DNA from: Myrica gale
Lineage: Eukaryota; Streptophyta; Magnoliopsida; Fagales; Myricaceae
Reading direction: 5' to 3'
NCBI GenBank assembly: GCA_963930655.1
Contig: OZ005600.1
Span: forward strand, 2,235,501-2,299,500
DNA: 64,000 nucleotides
Numbering within the stretch: the first letter of the stretch is position 1; every line of letters starts with the position of its first letter. Positions 35,136 through 48,843 of the stretch are shown piece by piece. A program made the translations under genes and the position numbers. The notes under the pieces were generated by a model. That model was given only the letters and a program-made list of their open reading frames with translations, was not told the origin of the DNA and did no database searches.

Positions 35136-37536
35136 ATGGGGATTGAGATGACACGGGCTGATCGAAAAGCTAATAAGGAGTCCCGTGAATTGCCCAAGGC
35201 GACAGACACGAATTCGAAAAGTAAGCACGGGAGGAGCCGGCGACGGCAAAAAAAGATGTCGCCGGTTCAGAAGCTATTCGAGACTTGCAAGGAAGTTTTT
35301 GCCAATGGCCGAACCGGGTTTGTGCCACCGCCTGAAGATATTGAACGGCTACGAGCTGTTTTGGGTATGTTTTGCTTCTTCATTCACGAACGTTAAATTG
35401 GGTTTTGGTTCGTACCGGGGCCTATTCATGCGAAGGTGCCTTCGGGCATTGAAATTTTATTGAATTGAGAAACTTGCCGTCGGATTTTGCATTTTCACGG
35501 ACAGTTTTGATTCGAAAGTTCATGAGTTCGGTTGATATTTCTGCTTTCTGTCTTTCTCGTAGGCTTTGCTGTTGTCGGTTTTTGAAGTGGCTGAGATTTC
35601 GAATTTCATTCTTTGTCTTTTAATGAACATACCTAAATACGTAAATATTTCAGTGTTGTTTACTGTACCGGGGATGCTAGTTTTATGATTCGTGACAAAA
35701 CAATGTCAGATTGTGTAACTTGGATCAATACTCTATCTCTTTGAATCTTGGTGCTGTTTATCATAAAGGTTGTCGTGGGATGTTGGGAAATACTGGTTTC
35801 TGTTTACCTTGTTTTCGGTCCAAAAAGCAACAACGCCTTGTACAACAGGGCACCCTCTCTTTCCGTCAAATGGCGCTCCCAATTAAGGCAGGATTCAATT
35901 CTTGGTGTCCACCCCCACGCCCCGAGAATGAATGATAATCTGGACTTTAGAAGTCTATGACTTAAAGATCTAGTAGCAAAGGTGTACTAACCGTGTGCTA
36001 TACTGGTGCATTGCTGACATAAACCTTGTAGAGACACGTGGTTTCCTCCCTTTATGTATTTTTCCTTGATTCTTACTAGCCCGACTTCATTTTTGCAGAT
36101 AAAATGAAACCCGCGGATCTTGGCCTTAGTCCCGAGATGTTGTACTTCCGGACACAAGTGGGTAGGAGTACGCCAGCAATAACATATTTGCACCTGTATG
36201 AAAGTGAGAAGTTCTCGGTACGTAAGGTTCTATGAGGTGCTGTTACGCAATGATGATACTAAAATTAGTTTACTGTAGGGAACTATATGTTTAGCTGTGG
36301 TTCTCAAATCTTTTCAATCATTGCAGATGGGAATATTTTGCTTGCCACCATCTGGTGTTATTCCACTTCATAATCATCCCGGAATGACGGTTTTCAGTAA
36401 GCTTCTCTTTGGGACCATGCACATCAAATCGTATGACTGGGTGGTTGATGCCCCAACTACCACATCCATTGATGTGAATCCTTCAGAAAGTAAGTGTTTT
36501 CTTCTACTCTAGAAGGTCCAAAGTTCTTCCTATGTACGGTGTGTAATATGTGTGTTAACCTAAGATGAAAAGCAGAGTTTGAGATACTACTACATGCTTG
36601 CTGGATATTCAAGCATTTAGTGCAAATTGTATGCTTCTATTGGGTTAACAAAGTCACAGACTCAGTGCGGAAGACTCTCCAAATAATGAGGGAAGGATAA
36701 TTATTCTAGATGCTACATCTTGATGCTAATTTGAGAAAATCTCACCTTTTAATTTGATACGATGGGTTTGGATTTAAAACTTGTAGAATGATTTCAGCAT
36801 CTTTTCTCTTCAAGGCAATTGTGTGGAGGCTACTCCATAAGCCTCATGGAGGTTGTAACAACAATTCTGTCAATTTGTTACTCTACTTGTATTCAAAAAA
36901 CTTTTGAGGTCAGATAATGGCTAGCATTATCATATTGAATTCAAGTTTCAATCTTTCAATTAGAAAGTTGAGTTGCAATGCTGTCCCTTCGGCCAGTAAG
37001 TATATCAACAGTTGGCATGCTTTCATTGATGCAGTCACAGATCCCGCTGTTCGTTTGGCCAAGGTTAAGGTTGACTCCGACTTTACTGCTCCTTGCAACA
37101 CCTCTATCCTTTACCCTGCTGATGGTGGCAACATGCATTGCTTCACAGCAGTGACAGCGTGCGCGGTGCTAGATGTGCTTGGTCCTCCGTATTCTGATCC
37201 TGATGGCCGGCACTGCACATACTACCTTGAAGTTCCTTTCACCAGTTTCTCAGGTACCATTATGCTTCTTTATGCTCTGATGAAATATACATTTCATCAA
37301 ACACTTTTTGCTCTTTCTTAAACATGCTCCTTGCAACAATTTTTCTTTGTTACTCATATGGGGAAATGCCTTTTACTTGAAAATCTTTCTCTGTATCTTT
37401 GGAAATTTCAGTTGATGGAGTATCAGTGCCTGAAGAGGAGAGGGACGGGCATGCATGGCTTCAAGAGAGGGAGAAACCTGAGGACTTATCCGTAGTTGGA
37501 GCAATGTATAGAGGCCCGCAGATTATAGAGAAATGA
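35136..37536 (+). CDS. PCO: Plant cysteine oxidase (oxygen-sensing thiol dioxygenase)
   Basis: Five exons: 35136-35364, 36099-36217, 36327-36489, 37035-37253 and 37412-37536 (284 aa). The enzyme uses Fe(II) and O2 to oxidise N-terminal Cys of targets such as ERF-VII factors, marking them for the Arg/N-degron pathway; loss of activity in low oxygen stabilises them. Iron ligands are visible as His131 and His133 (PLHNHPGM) and His205 (GGNMHCF). Other signatures are FCLPPSGVIPLHNH, LFGTMHIKSYDW, RLAKVKVDSDFTAPC and LGPPYSDPDGRHCTYY. The basic, low-complexity N-terminus (about 45 residues) and length match the PCO1/PCO2 branch, which is hypoxia-inducible in Arabidopsis. The exon 4 acceptor could also lie 6 nt downstream. 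The start MGIEM is the first Met of the frame. Confidence 0.94.
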
Positions 37537-39276
37537 TCTCGCCCGTTTACAACATCTTTCGACCCATATTGGCAATAGGCTGAAGCGCCGTCCGCGCACC
37601 ATACAAACTTCTGTCTCGTTTTTTTTTTCTTTGTTCTTGTTGTTTTTTCCCCATTTTAACTTTTTCCTGTTGGACATGAGGCACACTAGGGGCTTTTTTT
37701 CTCTCAACAGTTTATGTACATACTCAGGACAGAAACGAACAAAGAGAAATTTACCGGAAATGAGTATGAAAGTGCATCGAGTTTAATGTCAGCATCAGCT
37801 TTATGCTGGGTCTATTGGTTCTTTCTGATGGCACGCCGTACCCTTCCCCCCCTTCCGGAGATTATAACTTGATGTTAGTCGTGACAGGTACTAAGGAATG
37901 TAGGTAGAAGAAGTTGCTTTTATTTTTTTTGGTACCTTGGGGCCGAAATCGCTAAAAGGTTCTTTCTTTGGAGGACCACGTGATCCGATATGTATGGATT
38001 CATGTCATAACTCGTAACTGTGCCGTGTGAAAACTGACAGCGATCTGATGGGGGGCTGGGGCTGGGGCTGGGGCTGGGGCTGGCTTTATTTTCCCTCGAT
38101 CGGCACGGAATGTTCGTTTACACGCGGGACATGAGCTTGAAGTAAAACTGCATCCGATCCGATGGAACTTTCTTTGACCTCATGATTTCAATCAGAGAGG
38201 ACTTCCTCGAGGGATTTGACGTACGATTTTCGTGAAGTGATCCGGAAAAGTTGAAAGGCCAGTAGATGCTCAAATAAGTTGAACTAATTGTTACCGTGTG
38301 TCAGCAATTGCCAGAGTCGATGAATATACGAGTGTCGAGTGTGCACCTGAGACTGTAACTTGGAGTGCTTGCTAGGTTTTGAAGATCAAATTGACGGTCA
38401 TAGTTAGTGGAATCCAGCCATTGAATCCGAGGGGTCAATCTTAGAAATCGAGTCGAGTCGAACTGCTTGCTAGCTTTTGGTCTTGCTAATCTATATATTG
38501 GATCGAATTTTTGAGTTTCACTTCAGTACTAGTTTGGATTGACCTGCCATCAATTCATTTTAGCCTCTCTTTCTTGACAATTAATTAGTTAACCAAAACT
38601 TTCTGTAAAACCAAACAAAAATTTTCCTAACCAAAACATTTTATCACCACATAGCAGCTAAAGTCAGATTATAGAAGCTTCTCAAAAACTCTTTACAAGG
38701 CCTCTCGAAGGGAGTACTTGGACTATTATGATGAGAAGAAAGTTGGCCTGGGCGGTCGCAGAAGGGGATCATGACATGCATGAAGTCTACCTTGGTGCCT
38801 GTGGCCGTTTAGGGTTTGGAGTTCGGAGATAGGTTAGAGGCCGGGGAAAGACTATGCTGAGCAAGGAGTAGTCTTTTAAATTAGGTGTGTTTTCGCTTCA
38901 TTTTATGTTGTTTCTGCAAGAGTGAATGTACGCAATATTGAGGATCGGTAGTGAAAGAAGCACCGAAGATGATCGAAGGATCTAGCATTCTAGCGGGAAG
39001 GTGTACGGATCTTGTTATGGGAGTCAGTTGAATCAGTATTTGGACCCAGAAACCAGATCAAGGAGATCTGTTAACCTAGAAAGAGTGGCACCTTGTCAAT
39101 AACTGATCAAAACTAACTGGTGTCTATTGGTTTTCAATCCGGTTGGTTGGGTTTTCAGAGAGCTAGTTGCCCTCCTCTATGTTATTCAACCCTACTTTCT
39201 CTCAAGAAGAAAGTTGTACATGTGGAGGAACTTTACTCCCCACATATATGAACAGGGAAAGCTCCTTTTTCTTTTT
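37537..39276. other. Intergenic downstream of PCO
   Basis: PCO 3' UTR, then unremarkable DNA, with a G-rich repeat at 38052-38081. No gene recognised. Confidence 0.5.
38052..38081 (+). repeat. (GGGGCT)5 repeat, G-quadruplex candidate
   Basis: Five perfect units with G-runs of four separated by CT, meeting the simple G-quadruplex pattern on the + strand, about 515 bp past the PCO stop. Confidence 0.9.
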
Positions 39277-39635
39277 GGGAATTTGACAATTTGGTCTTTG
39301 GGTTTATATCCTTTTGGCAAATTGGTCATTCACTTTCAAATTTCAAATTTTTAGTCCTTTGGTTTTCATTGTTTGACGAAAATAGTTCTTCCGTCAGTCT
39401 GTCGTCCATATGCTTAACGGAGCTTTCTGACACGTCAGCAGAAGCGGTCGACCGCTCATTTTTTACACATATATCCGGTCGACCGCTTCAAATCCGTTAA
39501 ACATATAGACGAAGGACTAACGAAATGATCATTTCGTCAAACAAAGAAAACTCAAGGACTAAAATTTTGAAATTTGAAAGTGAAGAACTCATTTGTCAAA
39601 GGGTATAAACCCAAGGACCAAAATGTCAATTTCCC
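39277..39635. mobile_element. Mutator-type foldback element, perfect 9-bp target duplication
   Basis: 359 bp. The termini GGGAATTTGACAATTTGG and the inverted right end GGGAAATTGACATTTTGG continue as near-complementary arms to the centre, where GCGGTCGACCGC occurs twice. Flanked by TTTCTTTTT at 39268-39276 and 39636-39644. No coding capacity. Confidence 0.88.
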
Positions 39636-39643
39636 TTTCTTTT

Positions 39644-39995
39644 TATTAGAATTTACAAAATATGTGAAATGTGAGCCTAACTCAACTCCAAAAGACGCCT
39701 TGAGGAGTGAGAGATGTCACAACCTTATAAGGAGCACATTGACTAGTTTCTCTAGCAATGTGGGACTTCCAACATGCCCCCTCACGTGTGGCGGGAGGAC
39801 ATCCAAGCCAACACGTGAAAACGAGTGACGGTGGGACCACAAACTAAGAATATTGCTCTGATACCATATTAGAATTTACACAATATGTGAAAGGTGAGTA
39901 ACTCAACTCCAAAAGACGCCTTTAGGAGTGTGGGATGTCACGACCTTATAAGTAGTACATTGACTAGTTTCTCTAGCAATGTGGGACTTCCAACA
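39644..39995 (-). mobile_element. Complete TRIM retroelement
   Basis: Read on the minus strand: a 129-bp LTR (39995-39867, starting TGTTGGAAGTCCCAC), a primer-binding site TGGTATCAGAGC (39866-39855) complementary to initiator Met-tRNA, about 70 bp of internal DNA, a purine tract GAGGGGGCA (39783-39775), then a 131-bp LTR (39774-39644). Target duplication CTTTT lies at 39639-39643 and 39996-40000. The internal region is non-coding, as in terminal-repeat retrotransposons in miniature. It sits on the right target duplication of the Mutator-type element. Confidence 0.9.
39855..39866 (-). other. TRIM primer-binding site (initiator Met-tRNA)
   Basis: TGGTATCAGAGC directly follows the 5' LTR, the standard primer site of copia-type and TRIM elements in plants. 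Confidence 0.9.
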
Positions 39996-40117
39996 CTTTT
40001 TCAACCAGAGTGATAAGCGTGGAAATCATCCTTTGACACTAAGCCTACCTTTTGAGACACTTACCATCCATTTGCATTTGTTGCTATATGCAGTAATGAA
40101 TCTAAAGACATGAATCG

Positions 40118-40302
40118 GGGATGTTTGAGTGTGAAAATTTTGAGTATTAGGATTTGTGAAATATTATAAAGTAAAGATATTTTATGGGAGTTGGTGAAAA
40201 AGTGAAAAAATAGAAGATTTTTAATAAATATTATAATAATAAAAAATTATATGATGAATTTTTTAATATCAACCCAAATAATTGACCCACCTCAAACATC
40301 TC
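40118..40302. mobile_element. MITE-like element with short inverted ends
   Basis: The left GGATGTTTGAG and the right inverted GGAGATGTTTGAG bracket an AT-rich interior resembling the Tourist-like family (TTGGTGAAAAAGTGAAAAAAT). Target duplication not clear. Confidence 0.45.
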
Positions 40303-40485
40303 CATATCTCATCATCAAACATATTACATTAGACAAAACATGGTATCGGCATCTAAAAGGGTGGGGTCGGAAACAAAATTTTCTTTGGACAAAAGAAGGG
40401 ACCTTCTTATCCGTGGATAGCGATGTAATACCAAACATATATAACCAGACATATTTAATACATGCTGAATCTGATTAGCTATCCC

Positions 40486-41345
40486 ATGTACAAACCTTTG
40501 TTCCCTTTGATCATTTCTGTCTCGTTTATGGCTTTCTGGCTGTTCCTCTGATGATTTGATCTTTTCCATCCATTTGAAGTCTTCTGCGGAAGTGATAACG
40601 GGACTCCCTCGACAGCCCGCGGCCGATGTTACTTTATTCTGGTTACATTACCACAGATGCTCAGCATGGCCGAGCTCTATTTTTTCACTTTGTGGAAGCC
40701 GAATCAGCTAACCCACTTTCACGTCACTCGACCTTGTGGCTCAATGGAGGTCGATAGCAGATCTAGTTGAATATCTTTGTTGCTTTATGATCACAGCTCC
40801 TATTTTATGTGTAGCCTTCGTATGGTACTGTTCCTACCTCGCTTTATGTATGTTTGAAATGAAGTTTATGATCGATGCTAGGTCCGGTCGGTTGTTCTTC
40901 GCTTGGTTTCGGCGCATAATTTAAGGAACACGGCCCCTTCCCCCTGGGGACAGCGGACTTCATTTCAAGAACGAATATCCATGGAACTTGGTAAACCCTA
41001 TTTGGCAGGAAATTTTGGGCATGGTTGTTTGCTTGAAAATTTGGGATACAAAAATTTCAACCAAACAAACATATTTCAAAATTTCTAACTTTTACACATA
41101 CTTTTTAAACTTTTCACAAACTCTAATAAATTTCAACATTTAAAAAATTTTCAAAATTTTGAGAATATTCACAAAATTTTGATAAACAAACAACCCCGGT
41201 TCGTTGCTCAGAAGTCTTTTTTGACATCAAGAAAATGTCTACTAATCAATATTAAATTATTTGGACAGAGCCCAACATGTTATATATACGTTGAGTCGCC
41301 TATTGGAGTTGGATTTAATTCGTACTCGAACACATTATTGAGCTT
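40486..41345 (+). pseudogene. Broken serine carboxypeptidase-like gene
   Basis: A signal-peptide-like start (MYKPLFPLIISVSFMAFWLFL) ends in two stops at about 40549. Further pieces follow: LPRQP; after a frame change, GYITTDAQHGRALFFHFVEA and TLWLNGG; then, after an apparent intron (40750-40881), GPVGCSSLGFGA, a stop, FKEHGPF; after another frame change, NEYPWNL; and beyond an inserted MITE, YVESPIGVGFNSYSN. These match the order of serine carboxypeptidase blocks (SGYI..., LWLNGGPGCSS, F-E-GPF, NMLY-ESP-GVGFSYS). The catalytic Ser block GGPGCSS carries an extra Val. The His/Asp C-terminal half is absent. Clearly non-functional. Confidence 0.85.
41023..41195. mobile_element. MITE inside the carboxypeptidase pseudogene
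   Basis: The ends GGTTGTTTG and CAAACAACC are exact inverted complements, and the interior is rich in AAAATTT and CTTTTCACAAACTC, similar to the Tourist-like family. It interrupts the pseudogene between NEYPWNL and the GVGF block. Confidence 0.6.
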
Positions 41346-41355
41346 CGACCGGTGC

Positions 41356-41476
41356 CAATGAACTATGACTCAAGTGGCACCTTCTCCGTATAAGAGGGTC
41401 CTGATCTGGGGTTCGAATACCCCCACCCCCTTCCCCGCAGGCTATGACCTGCATTGCCTTTAAAAAAAAAACTACT
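41356..41476 (+). mobile_element. SINE with polymerase III boxes and A tail
   Basis: A-box-like TGACTCAAGTGG and B-box GGTTCGAATACC, about 40 bp apart, are followed by a pyrimidine-rich body and an A10 tail. Flanks ACCGGTGC (41348-41355) and ACCGGTAC (41477-41484) look like an imperfect target duplication. Confidence 0.65.
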
Positions 41477-44400
41477 ACCGGTACGGATGTCACTACGTGC
41501 TATAGCATGCAGTATTTCTGATCTGTCCTGCACTTTTTATAATGTTCTTGAACTTCTCAATCTATCCAATTCGATTATGCTTCTGGTCTTCTAGAATGAT
41601 CATCTAAAGCATCAATGTTTGTAGCTTGGAAATCCACTTTTGGACCTTGACATGATCAGCGTGATGGCTGGCGAATACTTATGGTCAAAAATATCTTCGT
41701 GAACAAGCCCACGATCAACGGTCTCAAGGATGCAATGACGAATTAGTTAGGGGTGCGGTCCATGAGGTCGGTTACAGCTTTCACATTACCCTACCCAAGC
41801 CCTCACCTTGTTTCGTTCTTTCCTAAGTGCCTAAGTGGAACTCCTCTTCCCAGGCCCAAAGAATGATCAATGGGTCCAGTGCTCATGAGCCCCAATTATA
41901 ATTGTGCTTGAAGCCTAAAAGTTTCTTGAACTTATACTGGGAGGCCTTTGCTAAAGCACAATCTTAATTTTTATGGGCAATCATGCATATTGAATTACTA
42001 ATACCTAAGCAATCGGAAAAGGAAAATGAAAAGTCTCTGGTTTTCTTTCAAATCAAGCTCAAGCAAAAGAATCGCGTGGCTTAAAGCTATAATTTGACCT
42101 TTACTTTTTAACCTAGCAGTTTGCTTAAGTTCCAATTTTCAGACCAGATCTGAGTTGTACTATCGTGTATCACGTGCTGTTATAAATTTCATTGGTCTAA
42201 AATTGACAATAAGCTGCAGTCTTTGGAAAATAGCCAACTTTCAATTTCCTCACGTAATTTAGATAGTCAATTTCAACGAAAAAGAACTTTAGGGCTTGTT
42301 TGGGAACCGGTTTTGGTTTTTAGAGTTTATGGATTGAAAACGCGCAAGTACTGATCACAATAATCTTTTGCCATTAATTGCAAGTTTTCTTATTATAATT
42401 AATTTCCCTTCATTCACAAATCCATATATATATATATATATATACTACATAACATTAATTGTCTTCCCAATTAGCTCCAAAGGGAGAGGCCGGGGTTTGA
42501 GTTTTTGAGTCCCTAATACTCTCCGGGCAAGAAGCAGGCCAGTGCATGCTATATACCATATTACTAGCTAGCTAACACTAAAAACTGAGATTATGCACTT
42601 TAATCCCTTGATAATGTAAGAGATGCAAACCATATGCATCCTTCATGTATCAATTATTTTTCAACATGGACCAAAACTCTTTGTTTGCTAATTAATCAAA
42701 TGGCTGATACGTACATGGACCAAAACTCTTCCTTTTTTTTTTCTCTATTTCATCTGCATTAATAAATAAGGGAAACTTTAATCTACGTCGGCCAACTGCC
42801 CAGATAATAAACAAGGATATATAGACAACCCACATCTCTTATTGATCAAATACCAACTTCCATGGCCTAATCCAGACGACTGACCTAACTAGCTCAATAA
42901 AATAACTACAAATTCGCTTTACAAGTTTCTCTGTAGCAGCTCGCAAGAGTTTAAAAAGAAAAGGTGGTTCTCATACGGGGATACATGAAATTGGACCACC
43001 ACACTTAACATAACCCCTCTCTTCTCTCTTCTCTCTCTCTCTCTCTCCATATCCATATATTATTATAGTGGTGTCATTATGCTTTAATTAAGAGTTGATG
43101 ATGCAATTGCCAGAAGAAATTCAAGCTTACCTTTGCGCGCAGAAGTCTTCGAACATGGGGTCATACAGGTTAAGCTTTAGGTCAATAATTTTCTGCTTCG
43201 ATGAAAAGTAGTGCAAAGACATGTTGACCACTTCTTCTTTCTAGTCTTCTCACAAAGTGACAAAGATGAGGGCTAATATTCTATCTATTATCCTTGACCA
43301 TTAAACCCTTTAACACTATTGTAAGACCACTCTGGTAAAATTACTTCTTAATTACTTCAAGCAAGAAACAAATAAACCCTTTCATACGTACATATAAGTT
43401 ATAAAGACGGCCTCCCAAAAGGACAATGCCCAAATCTCCCCCAAGAGGTGTCTCCTGCTCTAATATTATTAGTTATAGGTTAAACATTAGGGGTTAATGG
43501 CTCCTTGCCCTCAATCTGGTTGCATTTGACTTCGATTACGAAAGGCCAACTTGTGCAAATAACTTAATTTTGCAGGCCAATTGAACTGCAAGAACAGGAT
43601 GTAAAGTTCGATATATATATATAAGGTGCTAGCTCTTTATAAGTAACTAAGATGGTCTCCTTATATAATACAAGCACTTCACTGTCGCGTCCAATATCTA
43701 TCATTATTTAAGATTTGTTTATAGATATCATTATGTGTTTGTCTTAATTTAAGAACCAAATTGACTCCATGGAGAGTTTTATAATCCAATAGTCATGATC
43801 TCAAAATTCGGGTGATATTTCTAAACTAAAACCAAGCTCCAAATGCATGAGATTTGTTGAGCACATCGAGATCAATAATTAGCAGTCGTGGTACGTACGT
43901 CTCAGATCCCGATCAAAATACGTTGGGGGCAAAGAAAATAACTTATTCATGACCCTCAAATTCGGAAATAGTTTTATTAGGGTCGGGGGATTAGTTGGAA
44001 TCTCCCTAAACATTGAAAAGTTCTTCATCGACCAACTTTAATATTACACCATTTAATCAATATATAACTCTATCGTGTAGCACGGAGACATCACTGCAAA
44101 TTCGTATTATAACTTTGTCGAGTATTAATCTTAACAAAACATAAAGACCAATTGTTATGATCAAATCATTAATAATATTGCTGTGGAGGCAACATGTTAT
44201 TTTTTTCACGTAACTTTTCCTGAATTTTGTAATTAGGATATTATATATACTACCCAGTTTTATTGACATCAATTAGCAAAAATTTGCTTGGTAAAATTAT
44301 TATCACTTAAACTACTGTATTTATTAATTCTCTATAAGCTCTTCAAGCGGCCTAATTTAATTTGTTTAATTTTCCTTAGTTTTTGGGGATTAAAATTAAC

Positions 44401-44803
44401 TACCTATAGACATGCAGTGTTAATTAATTACTACACATTAATTAAGAAAAGAAAAGAGTTTGGGGGTTTAATTTCAGACTCATTCTTGGCTGACGTATTT
44501 CTATCTAGTTAATTTAAAGTAGGGCACGACACACGCGGCAAGGAGAGTCAATGGTAAAGACATGCAGCAGTTTTTCACCCTTCATCATATAATAAGCGTA
44601 TAAACCGCAAAACTAGACCATGACATTAACTGCGGTCTTGGAAGCATATTTAATGTACGTTGGCAAGGCAGTATGATATATTATGGACAACAGTATATAT
44701 GAGTCTAATTTTCCATATCGGTGACCCATATATATTTGTGCAGAAAAGATTAATTATATTGCCCAAAGGTCGATTAATTAACAATGTACATCAAGTACTA
44801 CTA

Positions 44804-44838
<35 letters not shown>

Positions 44839-45540
44839 CAGAAACTTAAATTGACATTAGCCAAAGGTTACGCCACTGATAATGACACACAAGACCGCCT
44901 ACAGCTGCCAGACTAGGGCTGCTAGCTAGACTACGCAATATTGAGACTTTTGGGGTTTTGGAAATTTTAGGTATTGGAGTTTATGAAAAAATATATATTT
45001 TTTATGGAAAAGCGAAGAGAGAGAAAATTTAATTGAATATTATAATATTATAATGAGGAAAGAGAGATTATTTTATGTTTGTTTAGAAATTTTAGGGGTG
45101 TAAATTTTGGTGAACAAACCCCACCCTAGTATGACATCGTCTATGCACAAGCTTCAACCATACTACTAGCTAGCTAGCTAGACTAATTAAGCAGCTTAAT
45201 TAAATAGTAATACTACTAATTAAGTCATTTATATATAATTACATCGTCTTCCGAAAATCCAGCCTCCTCTCTGTCTCTCTCTCTCCGTCTCCTCCAAGCT
45301 CATGCGGATCTTAACTGTGAAACGTTGAAACTCATGAACTGTTTTTATGTAGTTTAAATATCGTTCGATGTATAATTAAATGCTAGTGGGAGCGTGGTTG
45401 GGGCATGTTGACATTTTAGTTGCGACTGCGTATTGGGGGGGATAGATAAGCACTGTAATTTGAATATTTTTATACCAAGTTTGAAAGCAGTGTGGTTGTT
45501 TTTTAATTATAAGAGCTGGGAGGTGTTGTGAGGATGGATA
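41477..45540. other. Intergenic, upstream region of the WRKY gene
   Basis: AT-rich, with (AT)n at 42425-42444 and 44806-44835, a CT-rich tract at 43020-43048, and one MITE (44952-45126). Short open frames were seen but none resembles a known protein. Confidence 0.5.
44952..45126. mobile_element. Tourist-like MITE copy
   Basis: The left end GGGGTTTTGG pairs with the inverted right end GGGTGGGGTTTG. The interior shares GAAATTTTAGG, GAAGAGAGAG and GAGGAAAGAGAGATTA with the family. The flanking triplets are not clearly identical. Confidence 0.6.
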
Positions 45541-45550
45541 TATATATAAA
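45541..45550 (+). promoter_or_regulatory. Candidate TATA box of the WRKY gene
   Basis: TATATATAAA about 95 bp upstream of the start codon. It implies a leader of about 70 nt. Confidence 0.5.
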
Positions 45551-45644
45551 GCTAGGAAAGTGAAGATCTACGTTCTCAAGCAGAAGTCATATTGTTGAAA
45601 ATGTACATCTAGCTCTTGAGGTACTGCAGGTACGTACAGAAGAA

Positions 45645-48633
<2,989 letters not shown>

Positions 48634-48843
48634 AACTCCAAGTGGGGCGAGCCAATTATTGAGGCCGTTTCTCTTGATCCATTGACCCAAAATAGGAAAG
48701 CATTTGCATCAAGCTATTTCAACAGATTTTCTTCATCCCATTCCCAGACAGAAAGCTTGATGCTTCTGCAGCCGAGGGTGTCATTATCCATCTCGAAGGA
48801 TAATTCTACGTCTACTTCCGCCATTGAGGATAAGTTGAACTAA
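48634..48843 (+). pseudogene. In-frame C-terminal remainder of the WRKY gene beyond the stop
   Basis: Directly after the TAA the frame stays open for 69 codons and ends at TAA 48841-48843. It reads NSKWGEP, then DPLTQNRKAFASSYFNRFSS, ESLMLLQPRVSLSISKDNS. From memory, WRKY72-type proteins end with a very similar block (N-x-KWGE ... NPLTQNGKGCASSYLN ... SLMFLQP). The stop therefore probably arose by one substitution of a Leu codon (TTA to TAA). Consequences: loss of a conserved tail, a weak allele, or an assembly base error. Confidence 0.8.

Noticed and set aside
34684-35151. 155-codon frame overlapping the PCO start codon in another frame
   Set aside because: It begins upstream of the likely TATA box, has a low-complexity Ser/Pro/Phe-rich product, and is best explained as PCO leader DNA.
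39644-39995. Cassandra-type TRIM carrying 5S rRNA sequence
   Set aside because: The Met-tRNA primer site and size fit, but I see no 5S-like A/C-box block in the LTRs. I call it a TRIM only.
41400-41440. tRNA gene
   Set aside because: The B-box is good, but no acceptor stem, anticodon arm or cloverleaf can be drawn, and an A tail follows. A SINE fits better.
43100-43220. Possible first exon MMQLPEEIQAYLCAQK... upstream of the WRKY gene
   Set aside because: Short frame with no family match and no following exon; it is equally readable on the other strand.
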